From Mogibacterium sp. (GTDB lineage Bacteria; Bacillota; Clostridia; Peptostreptococcales; Anaerovoracaceae): 64,000 nt of DNA. Below, piece after piece: positions 1 to 6,988 of the stretch (the first letter of the stretch is position 1; every line of letters starts with the position of its first letter). Where the stretch lies: assembly GCA_017431685.1 (NCBI GenBank), contig JAFRKO010000027.1, forward strand, positions 1-64,000, in the 5' to 3' direction. A program made the position numbers and the translations under genes. Below the pieces are notes generated by a model, which did no database searches, was not told where the DNA came from, and was given only the letters and a program-made list of their open reading frames with translations.

Positions 1-58
1 ATTTCAAGCGTTCTTCATTTGTCCACTTTCTATTCTTTCCACCTTTTGGCCTTGCCAT
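1..58 (-). CDS. Transposase OrfA-like N-terminus (IS3-type), cut by window edge
   Basis: Reading leftward from the ATG at 58, the first 19 codons encode MARPKGGKNRKWTNEERLK. This resembles the start of helix-turn-helix OrfA proteins of IS3-type transposases; the basic N-terminus leads into the first helix. A strong ribosome site (AGGGAGGTGG, complementary to 61-72) precedes it. The rest lies outside the window, so family and completeness cannot be judged. The short end-like inverted repeat at 92-102 is the expected place for the terminal repeat of such an element. Family assignment is by recall of similar N-termini only. Confidence 0.55.
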   Translation of the reverse strand, partial: MARPKGGKNRKWTNEERLK

Positions 59-91
59 AAAACCACCTCCCTAAGCAAATCCTAGCATAAG

Positions 92-136
92 AAAAGTAGA
101 CATGCTTTTTTAACATGTCTACTTTCATCTTACTAG
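92..136. repeat. Facing insertion-sequence-like ends (12-bp perfect inverted repeat)
   Basis: Positions 93-104 and 114-125 form a perfect 12-bp inverted repeat around a T-rich 9-nt loop. Read outward-in, both sides begin TGTCTACTTT, then seven variable bases, then CTAG. One copy (minus strand from 102) would be the terminal repeat of the transposase-bearing element on the left. The other (plus strand from 116) looks like the end of a second copy of which nothing else remains. The T run lies in the loop, not after the stem, so a terminator is less likely. Confidence 0.45.
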
Positions 137-176
137 TTCAACACACGCCCGCTTTTTTCGTGTCAGTTTTTAAGCA

Positions 177-734
177 TCAGAATTTCTTACGAAGTATATA
201 GCGTCTCTTTCCGCCATACAGTTCTCTTTCATCGATGATATCGAAGTTCAGTACCAGAAAATTCCTGTAGCTGTACGGATTATCAGGCGATATCGTCGTC
301 AGAGCTTCGGAAGCTCCCATCTCTGATGCCATACCCAGACGCAGCTTGTTGAAAATACGCTGTATACCGCGCCCTCTGTATTTAGGAGCAACCATCGTAA
401 GATCCATGGAGACTGTCTTTGCCAGCTGCTCTCTGTCGTAGTTGAAATATTTGCCGTAATTTTCAGGATTGTCAGGATCATTAGGTATCATGACGGAATA
501 GCCTGCAACTTCACCGTCGCACTCGGCCATCATGCAAATGTCGTGCTCCAGCTGGCCAAGGGATTCCTCTCTGGTGAAAGTCGCATACAGGTCTTTATCA
601 GGAAGCGCCTCTACGATCTCATTCTGAAGAGCTATCACCTTGTCAAGATCATCTACTGTGGCTCTTCTGAAATCTATAAACATAGGCTCTCCCTTGCCGT
701 CCATAACCTCATATCTGAAAGGTAAAGTCTTCAT
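177..734 (-). CDS. GNAT-family N-acetyltransferase
   Basis: A 185-residue single-domain protein. Residues 20-60 resemble the first strand and helices of the GNAT fold, and the acetyl-CoA pyrophosphate loop is visible as YRGRGI at about 119-124, followed by the usual helix. The substrate cannot be predicted. I chose the ATG at 734 over the one at 788 because GGAGG sits eight bases before it; the 18 extra residues of the longer frame have no ribosome site. It is transcribed divergently from desulfoferrodoxin, with a likely promoter at 790-819. There is no operon partner. Confidence 0.85.
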   Translation of the reverse strand: MKTLPFRYEVMDGKGEPMFIDFRRATVDDLDKVIALQNEIVEALPDKDLYATFTREESLGQLEHDICMMAECDGEVAGYSVMIPNDPDNPENYGKYFNYDREQLAKTVSMDLTMVAPKYRGRGIQRIFNKLRLGMASEMGASEALTTISPDNPYSYRNFLVLNFDIIDERELYGGKRRYILRKKF

Positions 735-789
735 TCTGCAGTCCTCCGTTTGTTTTTTCAGACGTTGTTTTGCTTCATTTCGATACATT

Positions 790-819
790 AATTTAACACG
801 CTAAAGCGATACCCGTCAA
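790..819 (-). promoter_or_regulatory. Promoter of the GNAT gene
   Basis: On the minus strand TTGACG (complement of 814-819) lies 18 bases before TAAATT (complement of 790-795). Predicted from consensus only. Confidence 0.5.
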
Positions 820-837
820 CAAAAAACAGACCGCTGA

Positions 838-866
838 TTGCCCGTTTTGCCGCGCTATGCTACAAT
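838..866 (+). promoter_or_regulatory. Promoter of the desulfoferrodoxin / flavodiiron operon
   Basis: TTGCCC (838-843), a 17-base spacer and TACAAT (861-866) preceded by TG one base earlier, an extended -10. The predicted start near 873 leaves a leader of about 36 bases. It lies back to back with the GNAT promoter. Confidence 0.6.
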
Positions 867-908
867 TATCAGGATAAATTAAAGGTGATTGTTACCGGGA
901 GGATAATT

Positions 909-1286
909 ATGGAAATGAAGTTTTATCAGTGCGCACATTGCGGACAGATCGTAGCTATCGTCAAAAAGACAGGCGTTCCTGTTATATGCTGCGGAGAGCC
1001 TATGAAGGAGATCGTACCTGGAACAACAGATGCTGCTGTAGAAAAGCATGTACCAGCTTTTGAAGTCAAGGGTGACGTCGTAGAGGTAAAGGTCGGATCC
1101 GTAGAGCATCCTATGATTCCTGAACACTACATCGAATGGATCGCACTTAAGACAAAGCAGGGCAACCAGAGAAAAGCACTCAATCCAGGAGAAGCTCCTG
1201 CTGCATGCTTCAAGATATGCGATGGCGATGAGGTGGAGGCAGTTTATGCATACTGCAACCTGCATTCACTCTGGAAAGCAGAATAA
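909..1286 (+). CDS. dfx: Desulfoferrodoxin (superoxide reductase)
   Basis: A 125-residue two-iron-centre protein that reduces superoxide to peroxide in the cytosol, taking electrons usually from rubredoxin. The desulforedoxin-type centre I is Cys8, Cys11, Cys27 and Cys28. The catalytic centre II ligands are His47, His67, His73, Cys116 and His119, with the conserved Glu-Lys before His47. All ligands are present, so it should be active. The ATG at 909 follows GGGAGG; a GTG at 885 in the same frame has no ribosome site and was rejected. The flavodiiron protein follows 24 bases later, so the two form an oxygen-defence operon. Confidence 0.95.
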   Translation: MEMKFYQCAHCGQIVAIVKKTGVPVICCGEPMKEIVPGTTDAAVEKHVPAFEVKGDVVEVKVGSVEHPMIPEHYIEWIALKTKQGNQRKALNPGEAPAACFKICDGDEVEAVYAYCNLHSLWKAE

Positions 1287-1310
1287 TTAAATCAAGGAGA
1301 TAATTCAAGA

Positions 1311-2492
1311 ATGAAGATTACAAATGATATCCTTTATGTCGGTGTCAATGATCATGACATCGATCTCTTTGAAGGTCACTATATCGTTCCTGAAGGAATG
1401 GCATACAATTCATACGTAGTAAAAGGGGAGAAAACAGCCGTCATGGATTCCGTTGACGCTCATTTTACAGATGAGTGGATCGGTAAGGTTAAGGAAGCTG
1501 CGGGTGCTCCTGACTATCTGGTTATCCAGCACATGGAGCCGGATCACTCCGGATCCATCATGGGGTTCATGAAAGCATTCCCTGAGGCAAAGATCGTTTC
1601 CTCGCAGAAGGCTTTTACAATGATCGCCAACTTCTTCGAAGGAGAAGATTTCGCTGACAGAAGAGTCGTTGTAAAAGAAGGCGATACTCTCGATCTTGGA
1701 GGACATATTCTGAACTTCATCGCAGCCCCGATGGTGCACTGGCCGGAGGTCATCATGACCTACGATGCAACAGATAAAGTACTGTTCTCGGCGGACGGCT
1801 TCGGCAGATTCGGAGCACTTGATGTGATCGGTGAGACAAGTGAAGAAGATGACGACTGGGCTTGCGAGGCAAGACGCTACTACTTCGGTATCGTCGGGAA
1901 ATACGGACCTCAGGTGCAGGCGGTTCTCAAGAAGGCGGCTAAGCTCGATATCGAAATCATCTGCGCACTCCATGGACCGGTTCTGGTATCCAACCTTGGC
2001 TATTATCTGGGCCTCTACGACACATGGTCGAAGTATGAATCTGAGTCACAGGGTGTTGTGATTGCTTATACTTCTGTATACGGCAACACAAAGAAGGCAG
2101 TTGAGCTCCTTGCTGAAAAGCTTGAAGAAAAGGGCGTGCCTGAAGTTGAGGTGACTGACCTTGCGAGAGACGATATCGCCGAGGCTGTTGAGGATGCGTT
2201 CAGATACGATACAGTTGTATTTGCTACAACAACTTTCAACAACGGTATCTTCCCGTTCATGAGAGAATTCATAGAGTCGCTTACTGAGCGCAACTATCAG
2301 AACAAGAGACTCGCATTTATTGAGAACGGATCATGGGCACCGCAGGCGGCAAAGGTCATGAAAGGTATGCTTGAGGGCTGCAAGAACATGACATACTGCG
2401 AGAACGATGTAAAAATCGTATCTGCACTCAACGATAACAGCAGAGCACAGCTTGAGGCACTGGCAGAAGAGCTTGCAGCTGCTTACAAGTAA
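1311..2492 (+). CDS. fprA: Flavodiiron protein (A-type flavoprotein, O2/NO reductase)
   Basis: 393 residues, the normal size for the class without extra C-terminal domains. Residues 1-245 are a metallo-beta-lactamase-like diiron domain with HMEPDH at 74-79, a later His in MVHWPE, an Asp in SADGFG and a His in LHGPV, giving the full ligand set. From about 247 a flavodoxin-like FMN domain begins with TSVYGNT. Family members reduce O2 to water (or NO to N2O) in anaerobes. AAGGAGA precedes the ATG. It sits just downstream of desulfoferrodoxin, which fits a shared role in removing oxygen species. No rubredoxin gene lies nearby. Confidence 0.93.
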   Translation: MKITNDILYVGVNDHDIDLFEGHYIVPEGMAYNSYVVKGEKTAVMDSVDAHFTDEWIGKVKEAAGAPDYLVIQHMEPDHSGSIMGFMKAFPEAKIVSSQKAFTMIANFFEGEDFADRRVVVKEGDTLDLGGHILNFIAAPMVHWPEVIMTYDATDKVLFSADGFGRFGALDVIGETSEEDDDWACEARRYYFGIVGKYGPQVQAVLKKAAKLDIEIICALHGPVLVSNLGYYLGLYDTWSKYESESQGVVIAYTSVYGNTKKAVELLAEKLEEKGVPEVEVTDLARDDIAEAVEDAFRYDTVVFATTTFNNGIFPFMREFIESLTERNYQNKRLAFIENGSWAPQAAKVMKGMLEGCKNMTYCENDVKIVSALNDNSRAQLEALAEELAAAYK

Positions 2493-2513
2493 AAACGGTA
2501 ATCAACAGAAGAC

Positions 2514-2546
2514 AAAGCGGAGCATCGTATTGATGCTCCGCTTTTC
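2514..2546. terminator. Terminator shared by fprA (+) and the CsoR gene (-)
   Basis: An 11-bp perfect stem (2516-2526 with 2532-2542) with a 5-base loop, A-rich on the left and TTTT on the right, so it can work for the two convergent genes. Confidence 0.85.
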
Positions 2547-2564
2547 TATATGTGCAGTTGATTT

Positions 2565-2969
2565 TTATCTGATAAATTTATCTATCGCTTTGTTGAGTTC
2601 TTCGATGGCATCAAGATCATCTTTCTTGACAGCATCAATTATGCAGGTAGACATGTGTTCTTTGAGGATAACACGGCTGACCGACTTGATGGCTGATTCA
2701 ATCGCTGAGAGCTGGATCAGCACTTCGGAACAGTCGCGACCGTCCTCAACCATGCGTTTTGTGGACTCCATATGGCCTATTATGCGGCTCATTCTGTTAA
2801 GAACTGCTTTAGTGTGCGCAGGTGAATGAACGTGTCCATGCTCATGGTAATGAGACCCGTCTCCGTGTACATGTGTATGTGTGTATTCATGACCGGATTC
2901 ATCTACATGCGTGTGCTCATGAAAATGCTCGTGTGTATGAGAGTGACCGTGTTCGTGATTATCTGACAT
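2565..2969 (-). CDS. CsoR-family metal-sensing repressor with His-rich N-terminus
   Basis: 134 residues. The C-terminal part (about 53-134) is the all-helical CsoR/RcnR fold. Cys80, His105 and Cys109 have exactly the spacing (25 and 4) of the Cu(I) site known in Mycobacterium CsoR, so copper is the most likely signal. The first 52 residues contain 19 histidines, many alternating with other residues, a metal-binding tail not found in classic CsoR. GGGGAGG precedes the ATG. No copper ATPase or chaperone lies next to it, so its targets are elsewhere or it is autoregulated. Nickel or zinc sensing by the tail is possible. Confidence 0.88.
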   Translation of the reverse strand: MSDNHEHGHSHTHEHFHEHTHVDESGHEYTHTHVHGDGSHYHEHGHVHSPAHTKAVLNRMSRIIGHMESTKRMVEDGRDCSEVLIQLSAIESAIKSVSRVILKEHMSTCIIDAVKKDDLDAIEELNKAIDKFIR

Positions 2970-3006
2970 TTCAGCCTCCCCGGATTCTTTCTTCTGATAC
3001 TATGCA

Positions 3007-3035
3007 ATTTTAACAAATGGGCTGTGAAAAGTTAA
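3007..3035 (-). promoter_or_regulatory. Promoter of the CsoR-family gene
   Basis: On the minus strand TTAACT (complement of 3030-3035), 17 bases, TAAAAT (complement of 3007-3012), giving a leader of about 30 bases. Confidence 0.5.
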
Positions 3036-3065
3036 CCCCGAGCAGGGGATAAATCCGTGCGTGAC

Positions 3066-3108
3066 TTTCAAAATACGCGCTTATGATGTACAATTAAATA
3101 ACTATAAT
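3066..3108 (+). promoter_or_regulatory. Candidate promoter region of glsA
   Basis: Two possible -10 boxes lie ahead of glsA: TACAAT at 3089-3094 (17 bases after a weak TTTCAA) and TATAAT at 3103-3108 (no clear -35). The block TACAATTAAATAACTA is repeated exactly at the rdgB promoter (14540-14555). Confidence 0.4.
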
Positions 3109-3173
3109 CTGATAGCATGAAGCGTTGCTGACCGCACCATATATGACGCGGCATCTGTAACAGGGAGGTCAAT

Positions 3174-4256
3174 ATGGCTGATAATAATGAAAATACAAAT
3201 GATAAGCTGCTCGCAAGAGAAACGATGACGATGGAACCGGTCATTGACAAGCATTATCAACTGATAGAGACAAAAAGAGCTGAAGAGATAATTGACAGAG
3301 CCATGAATCTTGCCAGGGAGCAGATTCCAAAGGGCGCGGTAGCAACATACATTCCGGAACTGGGTAAAATGGACCCGCATCAGCTGGGAATCTGCCTTTA
3401 TCCGCTTAAGGGCGAAAAGATATGCATAGGTGATTACGATACCAGATTTACTATACAGTCTGTTTCAAAAGTAATCATGCTTATAGTTGCGCTCGAGGTG
3501 TGCGGACTCAAGGCTGTGTTTAAAAAGGTAGGCATGGAGCCTTCAGGAGAAGCATTCGATTCCCTTGTAGAGCTTGACGTAAGCAATTCAAAACCTTACA
3601 ACCCGCTTATCAATTCGGGCGCTCTGGCTGTATGCGGACTGCTGCTGCCTGAAGTGTCATTCCAGGACATGATCAGATATACGAGAAATGTCTGCTCGGA
3701 CATGGGAATAGAGCTGAATGAGGCTGTATTCGATTCAGAGATGAAGACATGCTCGCGTAACCGCTCCATTGCATATCTGCTCGAGAGCAAAGGCATTATC
3801 ACGACAGACGTAGAGGATACTCTGAGATTCTATACAAAAATGTGCTCCATGAATGTTACTGCAGAATCGCTCGCAAATCTTGGAAAGAAGCTTGCAAACG
3901 ACGGCGTATGCAATATTGACGGAAAGAGATATATGTCATCACGTACAGCTCGTATCGCGAAGACTCTGATGCTGACATGCGGCATGTATGACGGATCGGG
4001 AACGTTTGCCATCAAGGTGGGTATTCCTACAAAGTCAGGAGTAGGCGGAGGTCTGCTGTCGGTTTCTGATAAGCGCGCAGGCATTGGAGTATTCGGACCT
4101 GCACTTGATGCTCAGGGCAACAGTATTGCAGGATGCAAGCTCCTCAGGGAGATATCCAACAAGCTCAGACTCAATCTTTTCTATGACCCTGAGTGGGACA
4201 GAGAAGATTCTGAAGACACTGTACTCAAAGATATGCAGGCAAGATCGGTAATGTAA
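3174..4256 (+). CDS. glsA: Glutaminase A
   Basis: A 360-residue serine-dependent beta-lactamase-like amidohydrolase that converts glutamine to glutamate and ammonia. The Ser-x-x-Lys pair is Ser96/Lys99 in SVSK, and the downstream NPLINSGA and SGVGGG blocks of the family are present. It is about 50 residues longer than the shortest members owing to an N-terminal stretch rich in Asn and Glu. The ATG is preceded by GGGAGG. The stop shares one base with the next ATG (TAATG), so translation is probably coupled to the LOG protein. It would feed glutamate to the dehydrogenase at 28088 and to arginine synthesis. Confidence 0.93.
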   Translation: MADNNENTNDKLLARETMTMEPVIDKHYQLIETKRAEEIIDRAMNLAREQIPKGAVATYIPELGKMDPHQLGICLYPLKGEKICIGDYDTRFTIQSVSKVIMLIVALEVCGLKAVFKKVGMEPSGEAFDSLVELDVSNSKPYNPLINSGALAVCGLLLPEVSFQDMIRYTRNVCSDMGIELNEAVFDSEMKTCSRNRSIAYLLESKGIITTDVEDTLRFYTKMCSMNVTAESLANLGKKLANDGVCNIDGKRYMSSRTARIAKTLMLTCGMYDGSGTFAIKVGIPTKSGVGGGLLSVSDKRAGIGVFGPALDAQGNSIAGCKLLREISNKLRLNLFYDPEWDREDSEDTVLKDMQARSVM

Positions 4257-4837
4257 TGAATATAACGGTATATTGCGGAGCAGCGGAGGGACTGGACCCT
4301 GAATACATCGCGCGTGCCAGAGAACTTGGCGCGTGGATGGCATCCGAAGGTCACACACTCATCTACGGAGCAGGAAACTCCGGAATGATGGGTGCTGTTT
4401 CAGATGCTCTGATCGAAGGAGGCGGCGCGGCGATAGGAGTCACGCCGCAATTCTTTGTTCTGGCAGAAGAGACACGCGATGATCTTGCGGAGGTCGTGAT
4501 TTCTGATGATATGTCAACAAGACGGAACTGGATGATCGATAACGGAGACGCTTTCATTGCCCTGCCGGGCGGCATGGGTACTCTCGACGAGATAACCGAA
4601 GTCATGACATACAAAAGGCTTGGTCTCCTCGGCAAGGTAAACAAGCCCGTGATGATCTATAACGTAAACGGATATTATGACCGGCTTTTCAGCTTCCTTG
4701 ATGAAATGAAAAAACAAACCTTCTGCAGGCAGCTTGACCGTGACAATGTTATAGAGGTCAGATGCCTGAATGACATAGTGCGTGCGCTTGAAAGTGCAGG
4801 CGGCATAGATGAAACAAGAACTTCAAAATACGACTGA
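4256..4837 (+). CDS. LOG-family nucleotide 5'-monophosphate phosphoribohydrolase-like protein
   Basis: 193 residues with a Rossmann-like fold. The signature PGGMGTLDE lies at 104-112 and the preceding Arg-rich STRRNWM at 87-93 matches the family. LOG enzymes split ribose 5-phosphate from nucleoside monophosphates, including cytokinin-type ones; in bacteria many are simply annotated by fold. Its start overlaps the glsA stop and the ABC gene follows three bases after its own stop, so all are likely co-transcribed. The physiological substrate is unknown. Confidence 0.85.
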   Translation: MNITVYCGAAEGLDPEYIARARELGAWMASEGHTLIYGAGNSGMMGAVSDALIEGGGAAIGVTPQFFVLAEETRDDLAEVVISDDMSTRRNWMIDNGDAFIALPGGMGTLDEITEVMTYKRLGLLGKVNKPVMIYNVNGYYDRLFSFLDEMKKQTFCRQLDRDNVIEVRCLNDIVRALESAGGIDETRTSKYD

Positions 4838-4840
4838 TAA

Positions 4841-6985
4841 ATGAAGAATCTCTTCAGAACACTAATACCTTATAAATGGACCGCGCTGCTTGTTCTGCTT
4901 CTTATGGCAGGACAGGCTTTTTGTGAGATGAATCTGCCTCAGTACACACAGGCTCTTATCGATACAGGCATCCAGAACAGAGGTATAGAACATATTGTAC
5001 CTGAAGCGATCACGGTATCCGAATTTGAAGAAGCCGGCAAACTGATGACAAAGGATCAGCAGTCACTCTGGGAGGATTCTTTTATCACCGATGCAGCTGA
5101 AAACAGTTCTGGCGGAAAGGAAATATACAGACGCAGGGTCCTGACGGATGAAGAGCTGGAAGACCTTGATGTAAAGCTTCTTGCTCCGCTGGTGACTCGC
5201 TATGCTGCAAAAAATGGTGAGACAATAGCAGAAGCAGAGGCTTTGGCTGGTGCAGAATCGGAGAGCATCGGAGATATCGAAGGAGGCAGTGCTGAAACGA
5301 ACAGCAATATGCTCGCTATGGGAATCGCTTACGCAGGTGACTGCGATAAGGAAGCGGGTCTTGACCTTCTTGCAATACAGAATTCATTCATGTTCAGATG
5401 CGGCGGTCTGATGCTTCTGATGTCTGTTTCAGTAATGATATTTACCACTTTTATATCCTTGCTTGCAGCCAGAGTCGGAGCCAGCATAGGCCGCGATCTG
5501 AGATCGCGTCTGTTTGCGAATGTCATGTCGTTTTCAAATGCAGAGATGACTGAGTTCAGGACGTCCTCGCTTATCACACGGGCTACAAATGATATACAAC
5601 AGGTGCAGATGACATCCACGATGATGCTGCGCATGATGCTCTTTGCTCCGTGCATATGCACCTGGTCTATCATAAAGGTTTATCAGACGCACGCACACAT
5701 GAACTTCGTTATAGTGACTGGCGTCATAGCTATTTTGCTTATGGCCTGCGTCATGTTCTCTGTAGCTATGCCTAAGTTCAGAATAATGCAGTCGCTGATA
5801 GACGCTCTCAATGCTGTATCCCGCGAAATACTTACGGGAATACAGGTTATCCGCGCGTTCGGCAGAGAAGAGACTGAGGAGGAACGCTTTGACAAGGCAA
5901 ACACCGATCTTTACAGAAACCAGCTATTCGTAAACAGGGCGATGATCTCGATCACTCCTATTCTGATGATCATAATGTACGGACTTTCCATCTGGATCAC
6001 ATGGGTCGCTGCAGGCCGCATTGACACAGGCAGCCTGCAGGTAGGAACAATGACAGCGTTCATCGCATACTCGATGGAGATAGTGTTCTCTTTCCTGATG
6101 ATAGCCAGCATGGCTATATTCATTCCGAGAGCGGGTATAGCTGCGGACAGAGTACATGAAGTGCTGAACACCGAAACTTCCATAAAAGACAATGAAGACG
6201 CAGCCGTGCTGACGTCTGAGGAGGAAAACGGCCGCAAGAAAGGCGCTGAGATAAAGTTTGAGCATGTTACTTTCAGGTACCCGGATGCTGAAGAGGATGT
6301 TCTCACGGATATAGATTTTACAGCTAAGCCTGGCGAGACCACTGCGATCATCGGAGCGACAGGCTGCGGCAAGACTACTCTCATCAACCTCATACCGAGA
6401 TTCTTTGATGTTACTGAGGGAAGGGTCACGATCGGAGGTATCGATGTAAGAGATATTAAGCTTGAATCTCTAAGAGATGCTATCGGGTACGTGCCGCAGA
6501 AGGGCATACTCTTCTCGGGAACTGTGGCTGAAAATATCCGCTGGGGTGATGAGGAAGCCAGTGACGAAGAAGTAAGGCGGGCTGCGGAGATTGCGCAGGC
6601 TGCTGAATTTATAGATGAAAGGCCTGAAGGCTTCGGCAGAGAAGTGTCACAGGGCGGAGCAAATGTTTCGGGAGGCCAGAAACAAAGGCTGGCGATCGCA
6701 AGAGCTGTGGTCAAAAAACCTGCAATCATGCTGTTCGATGATTCGTTCTCCGCTCTTGACATGAAGACAGACGTAACGCTCAGAAAGGCGCTGGCAGAGC
6801 ATATTACAGACAGCACCCGGATCATTGTCGCACAGAGAGTGGGGACCATTCTCCATGCGGAGCAGATCATCGTACTGGATGAAGGACGGATAGTAGGTAA
6901 GGGAACCCATAAAGAACTTATGGAGACCTGCAGTATATATAGGGATACAGCGATATCTCAGCTGTCGGAGGCAGCGCTCGCATAG
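4841..6985 (+). CDS. ABC exporter half-transporter, degenerate-site subunit with large external domain
   Basis: 714 residues: a first membrane helix (about 15-35), then some 150 mostly polar residues before the second helix near 185, then the remaining helices and an ATPase domain. Walker A is GATGCGKTT near 505 and the signature VSGGQKQR is intact. Walker B ends LFDD, with Asp where the catalytic Glu should be, and the switch histidine is Gln (VAQRV, near 664). These are the marks of the degenerate partner in heterodimeric exporters of the TM287/288 and BmrCD type. The partner gene follows after three bases. Substrate is unknown; multidrug or peptide export is typical. Confidence 0.9.
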   Translation: MKNLFRTLIPYKWTALLVLLLMAGQAFCEMNLPQYTQALIDTGIQNRGIEHIVPEAITVSEFEEAGKLMTKDQQSLWEDSFITDAAENSSGGKEIYRRRVLTDEELEDLDVKLLAPLVTRYAAKNGETIAEAEALAGAESESIGDIEGGSAETNSNMLAMGIAYAGDCDKEAGLDLLAIQNSFMFRCGGLMLLMSVSVMIFTTFISLLAARVGASIGRDLRSRLFANVMSFSNAEMTEFRTSSLITRATNDIQQVQMTSTMMLRMMLFAPCICTWSIIKVYQTHAHMNFVIVTGVIAILLMACVMFSVAMPKFRIMQSLIDALNAVSREILTGIQVIRAFGREETEEERFDKANTDLYRNQLFVNRAMISITPILMIIMYGLSIWITWVAAGRIDTGSLQVGTMTAFIAYSMEIVFSFLMIASMAIFIPRAGIAADRVHEVLNTETSIKDNEDAAVLTSEEENGRKKGAEIKFEHVTFRYPDAEEDVLTDIDFTAKPGETTAIIGATGCGKTTLINLIPRFFDVTEGRVTIGGIDVRDIKLESLRDAIGYVPQKGILFSGTVAENIRWGDEEASDEEVRRAAEIAQAAEFIDERPEGFGREVSQGGANVSGGQKQRLAIARAVVKKPAIMLFDDSFSALDMKTDVTLRKALAEHITDSTRIIVAQRVGTILHAEQIIVLDEGRIVGKGTHKELMETCSIYRDTAISQLSEAALA

Positions 6986-6988
6986 TAA

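Noticed and set aside
5911..6870. A 319-codon minus-strand frame in the first ABC gene
   Set aside because: Ser/Ile-rich shadow of the ABC transporter with no start signals.
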